From a virus, in the IMG/VR virus record IMGVR_UViG_3300034061_003499, positions 1 through 27,808 of that record: 27,808 bases of DNA. The stretch is one strand, 5' to 3'. Below are positions 5,891 through 13,914 of this stretch, one piece after another. Position 1 is the stretch's first letter. The number at the start of each line of letters is the position of its first letter. Position numbers and translations under genes: made by a program. The notes under the pieces are model-generated. The model made no database searches. It saw only the letters and a program-made list of their open reading frames with translations, and was not told the origin of the DNA.

Positions 5891-8185
5891 TTATTTACCC
5901 AATAGTCGTTTCAAATCGTCTAATGGATCACGTTCAATAGATTCATTGGCTCCAACTAAATCACCTACCTTTGCAGGTTCATTGGCTTTGGGTCCTTTGT
6001 TTCTCCATTGTGCTTTCTCTCCTGTAGCGAAGTTGCCAGCAAATTCATCTTCGTCTATTTTTTTACAGTCATTAACAGGCTTGCCAGCATTTTTACCTGT
6101 ACCAGGTTGTGTGCCGACTTTACGGTAACCAGGCCAACAATTTTTAGGTCCGGCTACACCGCCTTCCGCCACACCCTTCAACTTACGATCCAATACACGT
6201 TTTTGTAATCCTGCTGGGCCGTGATCGGGTGCATCATCCAATCCTGCTCTTATATTTTTAGCGGTGCCAATGTCGTATGCTTTGTTGCGCTTTACGATTT
6301 CTCTTGGGTCTCCTAATTTCTCGCCAGCCGGTCCCACTGCATTCTTGTCCCAGCCTTGCATACCACGCTTGATAGACTTTAGTATGCCGCCTTCCGCCAC
6401 ACCTTGCTCCGGTAAATGCGGTTTTGTTGAGTACTCAGACGGATCGCCTTCATATTCCTGTCCAGTTCTCAATTTAATAGCATCTTTTACATTACGCCCG
6501 CCTCGACGGTTTGCTGCTAAGGTATCAAAACTTGGTAATTTAGTAGGAGAACCTGTTTTGTTTGTGCGAGATTTTAATCTGCTGTCACGACTTGTGAAGG
6601 GAGCTGAGTGCCAATCTGCTGTGTCACCAAACTCTGTTCTATTTGGGCTTACAGTAATACCTCTTTTATCATAGGCTGTTGCTTCCTCCACATCTTGTTC
6701 TGCTATATCATCATCGGCTTCTTTACTGCCAATATCATAGTCACTAGCATACACATAAGCATTATGATCCATATCTTTGAAATCATATACTAGATTGCCA
6801 TTTTCGTCAGTGGTTGGTTCTGGTGCATCAAAGCCTTCACTCTCTAACCAATCTAACATTTCTTGCTGCGATTCGGGATTAACAACAACAATCTTACCTT
6901 TATCTTCACCTAAGCCAGCCAATTGTTTTAATGCTGCCAAACCTTCAGGTCCACTTATGTTTCTCTCTTTGGCTTTCTCTAAATCTTGACCAGTAACTTT
7001 CCAGTCACCGCCTTTTTCTTTCGCCTGTTGTTGACGCATGAAAGCCGGAGTCTTTATTTTTTGATGTGCTGCTTCTGCATCACTTGGACCATCTTCATCT
7101 AAATCTAGTGCCTTTAATCTTTTTTCTTCTGTACTTTGATTATGTGCTAGTGTTTCGTCGCCCGGTGCTTCAACTAACTTGTCAGCCCATTCTGCTAATT
7201 CATCAACTTCTTTCATTTCACCTAAGTTCTTGCTTAGTTTAGAAAGTATTGGCATCACGCTTTCTATGCGTGGATCTAATGTTTCTTGCACAAATAGTTC
7301 GTTGATGTTTACTGGCTCGTCACCTTCCGTCTCCATTAGTGTAGGAGTCCAACTTTCAAAGTATGCATTATACCCACGATGCCCACGCATCTTACCTAAT
7401 GATTCACGTAAGTTTACAAAGTGGTTCATTCCTGCTTCAACAAGTTTTTGTGCTGATTCGTTGAACTGACCGTTCTTAACAGCACGTGCAAAGCCTGCCA
7501 TTTTTGTATATTCTTCACATAGACTACCTATATGATTCCAACGCTCATCATTGGGCTTTCCGCCTTCTGCTAAATGTCTAGCATAGATTTGCGCCATACC
7601 AGGACGATTAAATGGGCATAGAATTCTTTCGCCTTGAGTATTTTCTAAAAATATTCTAGCAATGTTACGGAATCTTTGCTCACCTTCTTGAATTTGTCTG
7701 GTGTGTTGCAATACTATTTTAACAGTAGGTACAGCATCACTATAACTGGCTTGCTTACCCATTGGGTAGTATCCCTCTGATATTTGTTCTTTCTTTTTCA
7801 TATGAGTCCTCTGTGCCATATCGCTGGCTAAATGGTCTTGGTTTTCTATGTCAAACCCTAATTGTCGGCGCTGAGCCCACATCTTTAAATTCTTTAAAAA
7901 TCCCGTCCAACTGTCATCGTATTCTGCGGGATCCTCACCTTCGTCTAACCCATCAACGTTGTTTATTTCATCTTTAAAATAAACCACCAGTTGTTGATTA
8001 CTATCAACTGTAACCCAGGCAGTACCATATGGTTTATCATGTCGTTTAAATGTAAATTTAAACACATCTGCTTCGTCTGGTACTGGGGTAGTTTCCCCTT
8101 CGCTGTCTTTAGGTACAGGATCAAATCCACGAACCTTAAGTAAACGATATAAATCTTTGTTTAATGAGTCATTTGTAATAGGCAT
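5891..8185 (-). CDS. Large late protein with GVAEGG repeats, 764 aa, probable virion or prohead protein
   Basis: I do not recognise a named family. Residues 1-110 form a small mixed domain, 135-285 a conserved-looking helical domain (EGYYPMGKQASYSDAVPTVK, then EEGEQRFRN-like and FNRPGMAQIYARHLAEGG). Residues 285-500 are acidic and low complexity. The C-terminal third carries GVAEGG at 595-600 and again at 671-676, and a CW..GY...C segment (Cys683 to Cys707) of a type I recall from marine T4-like phage proteins. V-A-E followed by Gly fits the hydrophobic-x-Glu rule of T4-type prohead protease cleavage, so processing is possible. It lies directly downstream of terminase; GATAAATA is four bases before the ATG and no Shine-Dalgarno lies at normal spacing. 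Confidence 0.8.
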   Translation of the reverse strand: MPITNDSLNKDLYRLLKVRGFDPVPKDSEGETTPVPDEADVFKFTFKRHDKPYGTAWVTVDSNQQLVVYFKDEINNVDGLDEGEDPAEYDDSWTGFLKNLKMWAQRRQLGFDIENQDHLASDMAQRTHMKKKEQISEGYYPMGKQASYSDAVPTVKIVLQHTRQIQEGEQRFRNIARIFLENTQGERILCPFNRPGMAQIYARHLAEGGKPNDERWNHIGSLCEEYTKMAGFARAVKNGQFNESAQKLVEAGMNHFVNLRESLGKMRGHRGYNAYFESWTPTLMETEGDEPVNINELFVQETLDPRIESVMPILSKLSKNLGEMKEVDELAEWADKLVEAPGDETLAHNQSTEEKRLKALDLDEDGPSDAEAAHQKIKTPAFMRQQQAKEKGGDWKVTGQDLEKAKERNISGPEGLAALKQLAGLGEDKGKIVVVNPESQQEMLDWLESEGFDAPEPTTDENGNLVYDFKDMDHNAYVYASDYDIGSKEADDDIAEQDVEEATAYDKRGITVSPNRTEFGDTADWHSAPFTSRDSRLKSRTNKTGSPTKLPSFDTLAANRRGGRNVKDAIKLRTGQEYEGDPSEYSTKPHLPEQGVAEGGILKSIKRGMQGWDKNAVGPAGEKLGDPREIVKRNKAYDIGTAKNIRAGLDDAPDHGPAGLQKRVLDRKLKGVAEGGVAGPKNCWPGYRKVGTQPGTGKNAGKPVNDCKKIDEDEFAGNFATGEKAQWRNKGPKANEPAKVGDLVGANESIERDPLDDLKRLLGK

Positions 8186-8189
8186 GTTG

Positions 8190-8197
8190 TATTTATC
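8190..8197 (-). promoter_or_regulatory. NATAAATA late-promoter-like motif before the 764-aa gene
   Basis: GATAAATA lies four bases (CAAC) upstream of the ATG at 8185 and overlaps the TGA stop of the terminase gene. If it acts as a T4-type late promoter, the transcript would begin at or next to the start codon. Confidence 0.6.
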
Positions 8198-9743
8198 ATC
8201 CTATCACAGCAAAGAAGGGTAATGGGGCAATATACTCATCGTGGTCGCGAATTTGTTCTTCTAAATCATAGTGATAATCTGCTAATAACTGCAACATCCT
8301 AACAGTCAATAGTGACGCCATAACCAAATCGTCAGTTTCACCTACTTTTGCTTCATAACTACCACCCAATGCAACAAAAGTTTTTAACTCACTTATTAGA
8401 CTTTTGCTATGAATCGTCATTTTTTTACTTTCTAGCAAAGTTTTAAATTTGGCGCAGGCTGTTAATTTTACCTTATGTGTAGTGTTAAATCCTTTTCGTT
8501 TTTTGCCGGGTTCACTTAAAAAAATGCCAGGAATATTACTTTCTCCGTATTCTGCTAGAGATACTAGTGCAGCCTCACCTATACTATTATTTTCAATTGA
8601 GTAATAAATGTTGTCAGGTTCTTCAGTGCATTCAGCAATATACTTGTTTATTTGTGCTAACAACTTAACTTGATTGGGAATATCTGTTTTATTATGCTTC
8701 CATTCACCTATTTGAGTAGTCGAGTTAGCCTCAAATACTTGTATAGCAGCAGGGTCACTTCCTGTACCAAGACTTGGATCTAATGCAACTGCGTATATAT
8801 TTCCCTTTACTGGTTTTTTATACCAACGTACCTGTCCCATACGTGTAATGGGTTCTATACCTTCCAAGTCAATTAATGTGCTAGGATTTATCAATGTCTC
8901 ATCTGCAATTAAGAATTCACAACCAATTTCACGACGGAATCGATCATCGCCTAATTGGGCTTTCATTTCACTAGCCCATTTTTCATCTCTACCGGGTTGC
9001 TCACTATAATGCGCTCTATATGCTTTAAACCCATTAGTACCTAATTCAGTTGTGTTTCCGTATTCGTCAACACACTTGTTTGCTTGTTTCCAAATTAAGG
9101 CAAATTGGTCTTCGTCACTGTTTGGGGTACTAGTTATAATCGCTTTACCACCAGTAGCCAAAGTGGGCGTGATAGAGGTCCAGAATAACTCAGCAATGGA
9201 AGGTCTAACGAATGCAAACTCGTCTAAGTATAGCAATGAGATAGACATACCACGACCTGTATTTTCTGTCGTGGTTGCTGACACGATACGAGAACCGTTC
9301 TCGAAATCGAGGGACCCTTTGTTGTATGTGGTCACGCCCGCTTTGATGTGATCGGGGCAGTTTTCATATGCATAACGTATACGTTGCATAATTTCCTGCG
9401 CGCCTGTGTACTTGTGTGCTGCAATTAGAATTGTACTGTCCGGTACAAACATAGCATACCATAATAGATATCCGGCAGCACTTGTTGACTTACCACTTTG
9501 TCGAGGCATTAGGCTAATGCTATAGCGATAATTGTGATAAGTTTCAATTAATCGTTTCTGATATGGCCATGGATGATAGACCATGCTACCGCGTGTAGGG
9601 TGTTGTATGTAGAAGAAGTTATCCATAAAATATAGATAACCGGTTTTTGGATCACAACACTTAACAAAGTCATCCAACTCTTTCTGAGTTGCAAACTTTG
9701 TTTTTACATACGGTGTTTTAACTAATGATGCTGTTCCACTCAT
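8196..9743 (-). CDS. terL: Terminase large subunit, T4 gp17 type
   Basis: 515 aa, shorter than T4 gp17 (610 aa). It is the DNA-packaging motor, an ATPase plus headful nuclease. The ATPase half shows the HPWPYQKRL adenine-binding region (57-65), Walker A MPRQSGKST (79-87), Walker B LLYLDEFAF (170-178) and the coupling motif TSTPN near 204-208. The nuclease half shows the acidic residues expected of the RNase H-like fold: ALDPSLGTGSD, ENNSIG and GETDDLVMA. It sits between a small membrane-protein gene and the 764-aa late gene. The ATG follows AATAAATA plus five bases, with no Shine-Dalgarno; the motif overlaps the stop of the gene upstream. Confidence 0.96.
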   Translation of the reverse strand: MSGTASLVKTPYVKTKFATQKELDDFVKCCDPKTGYLYFMDNFFYIQHPTRGSMVYHPWPYQKRLIETYHNYRYSISLMPRQSGKSTSAAGYLLWYAMFVPDSTILIAAHKYTGAQEIMQRIRYAYENCPDHIKAGVTTYNKGSLDFENGSRIVSATTTENTGRGMSISLLYLDEFAFVRPSIAELFWTSITPTLATGGKAIITSTPNSDEDQFALIWKQANKCVDEYGNTTELGTNGFKAYRAHYSEQPGRDEKWASEMKAQLGDDRFRREIGCEFLIADETLINPSTLIDLEGIEPITRMGQVRWYKKPVKGNIYAVALDPSLGTGSDPAAIQVFEANSTTQIGEWKHNKTDIPNQVKLLAQINKYIAECTEEPDNIYYSIENNSIGEAALVSLAEYGESNIPGIFLSEPGKKRKGFNTTHKVKLTACAKFKTLLESKKMTIHSKSLISELKTFVALGGSYEAKVGETDDLVMASLLTVRMLQLLADYHYDLEEQIRDHDEYIAPLPFFAVIG

Positions 9744-9748
9744 TGAAT

Positions 9749-9756
9749 TATTTATT
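9749..9756 (-). promoter_or_regulatory. NATAAATA late-promoter-like motif before terminase
   Basis: AATAAATA ends five bases (ATTCA) before the terminase ATG and includes the TAA stop of the 81-aa gene. Confidence 0.55.
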
Positions 9757-9997
9757 TGGAATCATCTTTAGGGCAACCTTTTGATTTACCACCATTAATA
9801 GTTAATCCACCTAACAAGCCAACAAATGCACCAACTACTGTGCTGAATGCAGGACCAATGATTTCAAATACTTTATCATTGTTTACACGATCATCGAATA
9901 ATCCAACTAACATCACAGTCACTACGCATACAACTACAGCAGCCAGTGTAAGTATAGTTACTTTAAATATCCAGGTGATTAGATCGTCGTCTTTCAT
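9752..9997 (-). CDS. Small two-helix membrane protein, holin candidate, 81 aa
   Basis: Starts MKDDDLITWIFKVTILTLAA. There is one transmembrane helix at about residues 8-33 (rich in Val and Leu), a charged loop (DDRVNNDKV), and a second hydrophobic, Gly-rich segment at about 44-67, followed by a short basic and acidic tail. Two helices with both ends charged fits a class II holin, which would release the endolysin, and the spanin genes lie in the same late block. Equally it could be an unrelated membrane protein, since no endolysin gene is visible nearby. The ATG is two bases after the stop of the 500-aa gene, suggesting coupling. Confidence 0.7.
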   Translation of the reverse strand: MKDDDLITWIFKVTILTLAAVVVCVVTVMLVGLFDDRVNNDKVFEIIGPAFSTVVGAFVGLLGGLTINGGKSKGCPKDDSK

Positions 9998-9998
9998 G

Positions 9999-11501
9999 TT
10001 AACTTATTTCTTGCCACTCAACACTTGCGTAAATATCTTGGTTAGTACCGGTAGTAGCCATAGTAATTACATATTCATATGCAACACCGGTAAATGGTTC
10101 TCTTTCTAGTTGGTATGTAAATGAGAATGTTTGCTGTGTGGGAGCGCCGGTGCTTTGATTTGTGCTATTTAAAAATGCTTGTTCAGCAATATCACCACTT
10201 ACTAATGCAGTGGGTGCTAGATTATACTGAACCGAACTATCTGCGGCAGAGTCTACCCAACTTCCACCTGAGGTAATTGCTTTTTTATATACACGATATT
10301 GGAATACGCTACCTGATATAGGAACTAAAGTATAATTCATAGGTATAACCACAGCATTCAAGTTAGTACTCTTTAATCGAATCGCTATAACTGGCTTGAA
10401 ACTATTATCGTTGGGTAATCTTACAGGTGTTCCCAATGCATGTGCTGCTGCTCTTGGATTACCTGATCCTGATAACTGAAATCCACCCTCACTGATAACT
10501 GAACTACATATTTGTGTCATCATACTAGTGCCGGTAGTAGTACCAGTATTAGTGATTTCGTAACGAATAGGCAATGTCGCAGTAGTCATGTAGACTTTGG
10601 TATTTCCGGGTTGGTTAGCATGATTAAACTGATGGCAAATAATGTAAGCACCATTGATCACAAATCCAGTACGTACTGATCCTACACCTAACCATTCAAC
10701 GTCAGCAAACATGATTTGTGTACGATCGGGGTATAGTGTGTAGCCTGAAGGATTAGTTGCGCCGCCGGCGCCGTTCAATCTATCACCATTCCATGCATCT
10801 TGTCTTACACGTTCTTCTACCCCAGTTGAGCCTGAACGAATAACCATGTAATTATACGTGCCATCGTTTTCAAAGAAAACGCCGTCGGCGCTACTAAACA
10901 ATCCCACTCGCTGACGCAGATTGGCTTCAGGAGTGTTCATGCAGAATGTGTTTAATGTGAGTTGGCTTTTACCCGGTTGATAGGGGAATGGTTTTAGTGT
11001 TTCTCGTATTACGCTATCACCTGAAGCAGAACCTACATTAAGTTGATAACTGCTTTGATTTTGTACATACACGACATTACCTGTGCCAGAAACATTTGAA
11101 GCAAACTGACCATGATCGTAGTAGCGGGCTTGAGTGTCAAATAATGTATATGGCTCTGATACTCTTAGACGTCCAAACGCATCAGATGTTGCACCACTAA
11201 ATCCTGAAATAACTACATTAGCATCACCGTTGAGAGTAGCATTTACATTACCAGATACTACCCAAGGATCCGTTCCTTGAAGTACAGTGACATTACCACT
11301 ATCAATTGTTACTGGAAGAGTAGTACCAGAAATATCAACATTACCCAATGACCCAATAGCAACATTGCCTATCGAAACATTTCCTAAAACCTGTGCATCA
11401 GTTCGTACAAATACTTGTCCTGTTGCTTCGTCAAGTTCTAAGGCCTGCGTAATGTTTCTAAGATACCAGGGCGCTACTTCAGTTGGGTTTGGGGTTGCCA
11501 T
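9999..11501 (-). CDS. Probable virion structural protein (tail or fibre-like), 500 aa
   Basis: Starts MATPNPTEVAPWYLRNITQA. Residues 40-105 are a run of short beta repeats built on GNV (VLGNVSIGNVAIGSLGNVDI and similar), as seen in phage fibre or baseplate-decorating proteins. After a GATSDAFGRLRVSEPYTLFD junction the rest is Ser/Thr/Asn/Gly-rich beta sequence with no cysteine-rich or catalytic motif. The FGRLRVSEP junction is one I associate with virion proteins of marine T4-like phages. The ATG at 11501 lies just beyond a perfect hairpin and five T residues; a GTG four codons upstream is possible. Exact virion location is not known. Confidence 0.78.
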   Translation of the reverse strand: MATPNPTEVAPWYLRNITQALELDEATGQVFVRTDAQVLGNVSIGNVAIGSLGNVDISGTTLPVTIDSGNVTVLQGTDPWVVSGNVNATLNGDANVVISGFSGATSDAFGRLRVSEPYTLFDTQARYYDHGQFASNVSGTGNVVYVQNQSSYQLNVGSASGDSVIRETLKPFPYQPGKSQLTLNTFCMNTPEANLRQRVGLFSSADGVFFENDGTYNYMVIRSGSTGVEERVRQDAWNGDRLNGAGGATNPSGYTLYPDRTQIMFADVEWLGVGSVRTGFVINGAYIICHQFNHANQPGNTKVYMTTATLPIRYEITNTGTTTGTSMMTQICSSVISEGGFQLSGSGNPRAAAHALGTPVRLPNDNSFKPVIAIRLKSTNLNAVVIPMNYTLVPISGSVFQYRVYKKAITSGGSWVDSAADSSVQYNLAPTALVSGDIAEQAFLNSTNQSTGAPTQQTFSFTYQLEREPFTGVAYEYVITMATTGTNQDIYASVEWQEIS

Positions 11502-11503
11502 AA

Positions 11504-11528
11504 AAATACTCACTTATAGTGAGTATTT
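11504..11528 (-). promoter_or_regulatory. Perfect inverted repeat at the start of the 500-aa gene
   Basis: Arms AAATACTCAC and GTGAGTATTT (10 bp) around a five-base loop, followed on the minus strand by TTTTT and then the ATG. The left arm overlaps the GATAAATA motif. It could be an attenuator, a ribosome-site hairpin or a protein operator. Confidence 0.6.
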
Positions 11529-11531
11529 ATC
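11524..11531 (-). promoter_or_regulatory. NATAAATA late-promoter-like motif upstream of the 500-aa gene
   Basis: GATAAATA lies 22 bases before the ATG at 11501, five bases after the stop of the methyltransferase gene. Confidence 0.55.
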
Positions 11532-11535
11532 TTTG

Positions 11536-12225
11536 TTACTTTATGTCTAATGGTCGCTGTTTAGTAACCAAAATACAGTAAAATCTTTCTTTTACTGGTT
11601 TATTGTTGCCATTCTGATCAGGTATACTTAAGTCAAAATCTAAACCATTGAATGCGTTGATATCAAATCCAGTTCGTTGTAGTAAGGCTATGATTTGATT
11701 GCTACCCATAATACTATAGTGATTTAAATTCCATTCGTGTTTACGTTCACAATCAGGAGCAGGTACTTCAATATACATTTTTCCGCCTTGCTTGAGTATT
11801 CGATTATACTCAATAAGGCTAAAAATAGGATAGGGACTATGTTCCAATGCATGACGTAGAAAGATAAAATCTACACTCTCATCAGTGTATCCATCTTTTT
11901 GTGGAAGAAAACTCAGATCATATTTTTTGATAGTATGTCCTTTATCTTCGCACAACTTGATATCACCGGGGCTTAGAGTCACACCTACTGTATTTGTATA
12001 TCCTCTTTTTTTCATTTCATCCAAAAAGTATCCCGGGCCGCAACCCAAATCTAATATAGATGCATTTTTAGGCAAATTTAACGGGTCTACATAAGTTTCA
12101 ACTACTTGGGTAGTCAATTGCTTATGATAAGGGCTTTCACCTTCATCATAGATGTGTGCAGTGTAAAGCCATTCGTTATAAAACTTAATTTTTACAAGGT
12201 CTATTGTTTGGTTAATATCTATCAT
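11536..12225 (-). CDS. SAM-dependent methyltransferase, class I
   Basis: 229 aa. Motif I is ILDLGCGPGYFLDEM (57-71), the SAM-binding glycine loop; GVTLSPGDIKLCEDKGH follows as the acidic-loop region, DFIFLRHALEHSPYPI as motif IV/post-IV and ILKQGGKMYIEVPAP as the next strand. This matches the Methyltransf_11/23 type that methylates small molecules or sugars. No DNA-methylase DPPY or NPPY motif is present, so DNA base methylation is unlikely. An epimerase and aminotransferase are encoded 2.5 kb upstream, so a sugar substrate is possible. The ATG is directly preceded by a hairpin rather than a Shine-Dalgarno. Substrate unknown. Confidence 0.88.
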   Translation of the reverse strand: MIDINQTIDLVKIKFYNEWLYTAHIYDEGESPYHKQLTTQVVETYVDPLNLPKNASILDLGCGPGYFLDEMKKRGYTNTVGVTLSPGDIKLCEDKGHTIKKYDLSFLPQKDGYTDESVDFIFLRHALEHSPYPIFSLIEYNRILKQGGKMYIEVPAPDCERKHEWNLNHYSIMGSNQIIALLQRTGFDINAFNGLDFDLSIPDQNGNNKPVKERFYCILVTKQRPLDIK

Positions 12226-12251
12226 AGTAATCTTAATTTAGATTACTTATC
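12226..12251 (-). promoter_or_regulatory. Inverted repeat abutting the methyltransferase start
   Basis: Arms AGTAATCT and AGATTACT (8 bp, 12226-12233 and 12240-12247) end directly at the ATG at 12225. The upstream arm overlaps GATAAGTA (12251-12244), a one-base variant of NATAAATA, the same arrangement seen at the 500-aa gene. Confidence 0.5.
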
Positions 12252-12275
12252 AATCATTTGTGCAGTTAAAAAAAA

Positions 12276-12638
12276 TTATAATCCCTTAAAGGGTTTAATA
12301 GGACTTTGAACATTGGTACTATCTAATTCTTTACTCGAGGTGTCACCATTGTTTAAATCTTTAAACTCAATTCCTGCTGCTTTATAAGCCATTTTAAGCA
12401 TATTTGCTTCTACATCAGTATATGCATGTGCGGAGTTGAATTTTCCTACCCAACTTTCTTGATCTATCGTGGGTACAGTTGTGCCGTCTGTTTCTGCCAC
12501 TGCCATCATAACTCTATTAAGATCATAAAGTCTATCATAAGGAGCATCTGCAAATAGATGGAGTCCTTTTGTTGATTGCTGATATCGTTTGGGCATGGTT
12601 CCTCTTATATCTTCATTCATGAACTCTTTTGCTCTCAT
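12276..12638 (-). CDS. MRAKEF-type protein B, 120 aa, possible internal head protein
   Basis: Starts MRAKEFMNEDIRGTMPKRYQ and ends SPIKPFKGL. Both ends match the neighbouring 133-aa gene, while the middle differs, so they are diverged tandem paralogs. Both middles share a LYDLNRVMMAVA / LYRFGVAIAAV-like segment and a V-rich tail. The N-terminus resembles the capsid-targeting sequence of T4 internal proteins (a short peptide with EF and then Glu, removed by the prohead protease after hydrophobic-x-Glu). If so, F-M-N-E would be the cleavage site. The ATG overlaps the upstream stop (TAATG) and no Shine-Dalgarno is seen. Function otherwise unknown. Confidence 0.78.
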   Translation of the reverse strand: MRAKEFMNEDIRGTMPKRYQQSTKGLHLFADAPYDRLYDLNRVMMAVAETDGTTVPTIDQESWVGKFNSAHAYTDVEANMLKMAYKAAGIEFKDLNNGDTSSKELDSTNVQSPIKPFKGL

Positions 12639-13039
12639 TAGTATAATCCTTTAAAAGGTTTTACAGGTGATACTGTATGAGTGTCATCCATCTCATCACT
12701 ACCGGGCGTGCTTACAGGTTTTTTGCCATGTTTGTTAACTTTTGCTAAAGCCTTGTCTATTAGTTCACCTACATTAGGATCAAATGAACTAACGATTTGA
12801 TTCTCTCCCCATTCACTTTCAGATTTGAAGTTAGGTTCATTACCGTCCATGACATTATCTTCACGTCCTTGCTCCCCGCGCACGGCTGCAATGGCGACTC
12901 CAAACCTATATAAGTCATAAAAGTCTTGATTTTTTAATTCAGGTATAACAAACGTATTGGGTAGTGCTTTTGCTGCAACTTCCAAACCATCATGAATGGA
13001 ACTAAGTTTTTGTTCTTTGATAAATTCTTTTGCTCTCAT
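12638..13039 (-). CDS. MRAKEF-type protein A, 133 aa, possible internal head protein
   Basis: Starts MRAKEFIKEQKLSSIHDGLE and ends SPVKPFKGLY. The shared N- and C-terminal peptides with the 120-aa neighbour are encoded by synonymous but different codons, so selection acts on the peptides. F-I-K-E at residues 6-9 could be a prohead protease site as in the capsid-targeting peptide of T4 internal proteins. The centre has LYRFGVAIAAVRGEQGREDN followed by an Asn/Asp-rich linker. Its ATG overlaps the stop of the 287-aa structural gene (TAATG), so the three genes form a coupled unit. No other family is recognised. Confidence 0.78.
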   Translation of the reverse strand: MRAKEFIKEQKLSSIHDGLEVAAKALPNTFVIPELKNQDFYDLYRFGVAIAAVRGEQGREDNVMDGNEPNFKSESEWGENQIVSSFDPNVGELIDKALAKVNKHGKKPVSTPGSDEMDDTHTVSPVKPFKGLY

Positions 13040-13902
13040 TATGATTGTTGCATTATTTGTGAGAAAATTGTGTGAGTTAAATTACTCGACACTATGGGGT
13101 CGCATAAAATTCTAACATTAGAACCGTCTACATCCATATCATATCTGCATAAAGCATTTCCAATAAACGTTGTTCCATATGCACTAAAATTTACATTGTT
13201 GTTAGTATTATTTATCTGTGCAGTTAGGATAATATTTTGACTGTCAAAAACGTTATCAGAAGACCTTATATTAAATTGCATTTGATTGAAATTTGCAATT
13301 TCTGTTGAAAAAATAACCTGATTTGCAGTGTTTCCGATTGTGTTTGACGTAACAGGAACAACTGTTGTTGCAAACAAGTTTGCAAAATTATTGTTGATTT
13401 TACTGAATGCAGTACGTAATGGGTCGCCGGTACCATCGTTGGGTACCGCACCTATGTCAACTACTTCTTGACTACCAATTGTAGTCAATGTATCTGATGT
13501 AACTGAAGAAAAACTTACGATTATTTCTGGTACCGGCGGCACTGAAATAATCTTCATATTTGTTGTTAGATCAAACAAATTAGAAAAATTCTTATTTATT
13601 TTCGTAAAGGCATTTCGTACAGTATCGCTTTGCTCACCTTGGCCAATATTAATTAAATCGACAGGTGCACTAAAAATCTTTAATTTTAAAAAGTTATCAT
13701 TTACTGTTTGGAATGCTGCACCCAGTACAACAGCCGGATCATCGTCCAAATTATACTGAATAATTATAGGAGATAAAATAACAGTATTAGTATACTTTTG
13801 TAAGTATTTAAAATTGGTATTAATTTTTTTAATAGCAGCGCGGACCGAATCACCAGGGCGATCGGGTGTTGAACTGACTTCAATTATTTCCTGAGTAAAC
13901 AT
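13039..13902 (-). CDS. Repeat-bearing virion structural protein, 287 aa
   Basis: Four copies of a repeat ending in xxAFxKINxNFxxL are visible: SVRAAIKKINTNFKYL, AVVLGAAFQTVNDNFLKL, TVRNAFTKINKNFSNLF and DPLRTAFSKINNNFANLF, the last preceded by GAVPNDGTGD. I know this NDGTGDxLRxAFxKINxNF repeat from tail or baseplate-associated proteins of marine T4-like phages. The C-terminal 100 residues are beta-rich and Asn/Ser-rich. Two starts compete: ATG at 13902, four bases after AATAAATA, chosen here because four other late genes share that layout; or GTG at 13917, which overlaps the spanin stop as GTGA. Confidence 0.82.
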   Translation of the reverse strand: MFTQEIIEVSSTPDRPGDSVRAAIKKINTNFKYLQKYTNTVILSPIIIQYNLDDDPAVVLGAAFQTVNDNFLKLKIFSAPVDLINIGQGEQSDTVRNAFTKINKNFSNLFDLTTNMKIISVPPVPEIIVSFSSVTSDTLTTIGSQEVVDIGAVPNDGTGDPLRTAFSKINNNFANLFATTVVPVTSNTIGNTANQVIFSTEIANFNQMQFNIRSSDNVFDSQNIILTAQINNTNNNVNFSAYGTTFIGNALCRYDMDVDGSNVRILCDPIVSSNLTHTIFSQIMQQS

Positions 13903-13906
13903 ACTG

Positions 13907-13914
13907 TATTTATT
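13907..13914 (-). promoter_or_regulatory. NATAAATA late-promoter-like motif before the repeat-bearing structural gene
   Basis: AATAAATA ends four bases (CAGT) before the ATG at 13902 and overlaps the TGA stop of the lipoprotein gene. Confidence 0.55.

Noticed and set aside
11536-12225. DNA adenine or cytosine methyltransferase
   Set aside because: No DPPY/NPPY or PCQ-type motif is present; the sequence fits small-molecule class I methyltransferases.
12265-12294. Terminator after the 120-aa gene
   Set aside because: CCCTTTAAGGG with a following T-run is visible, but the stem is only five pairs with a one-base loop and is explained by the KPFKGL codons; it is too weak to call.
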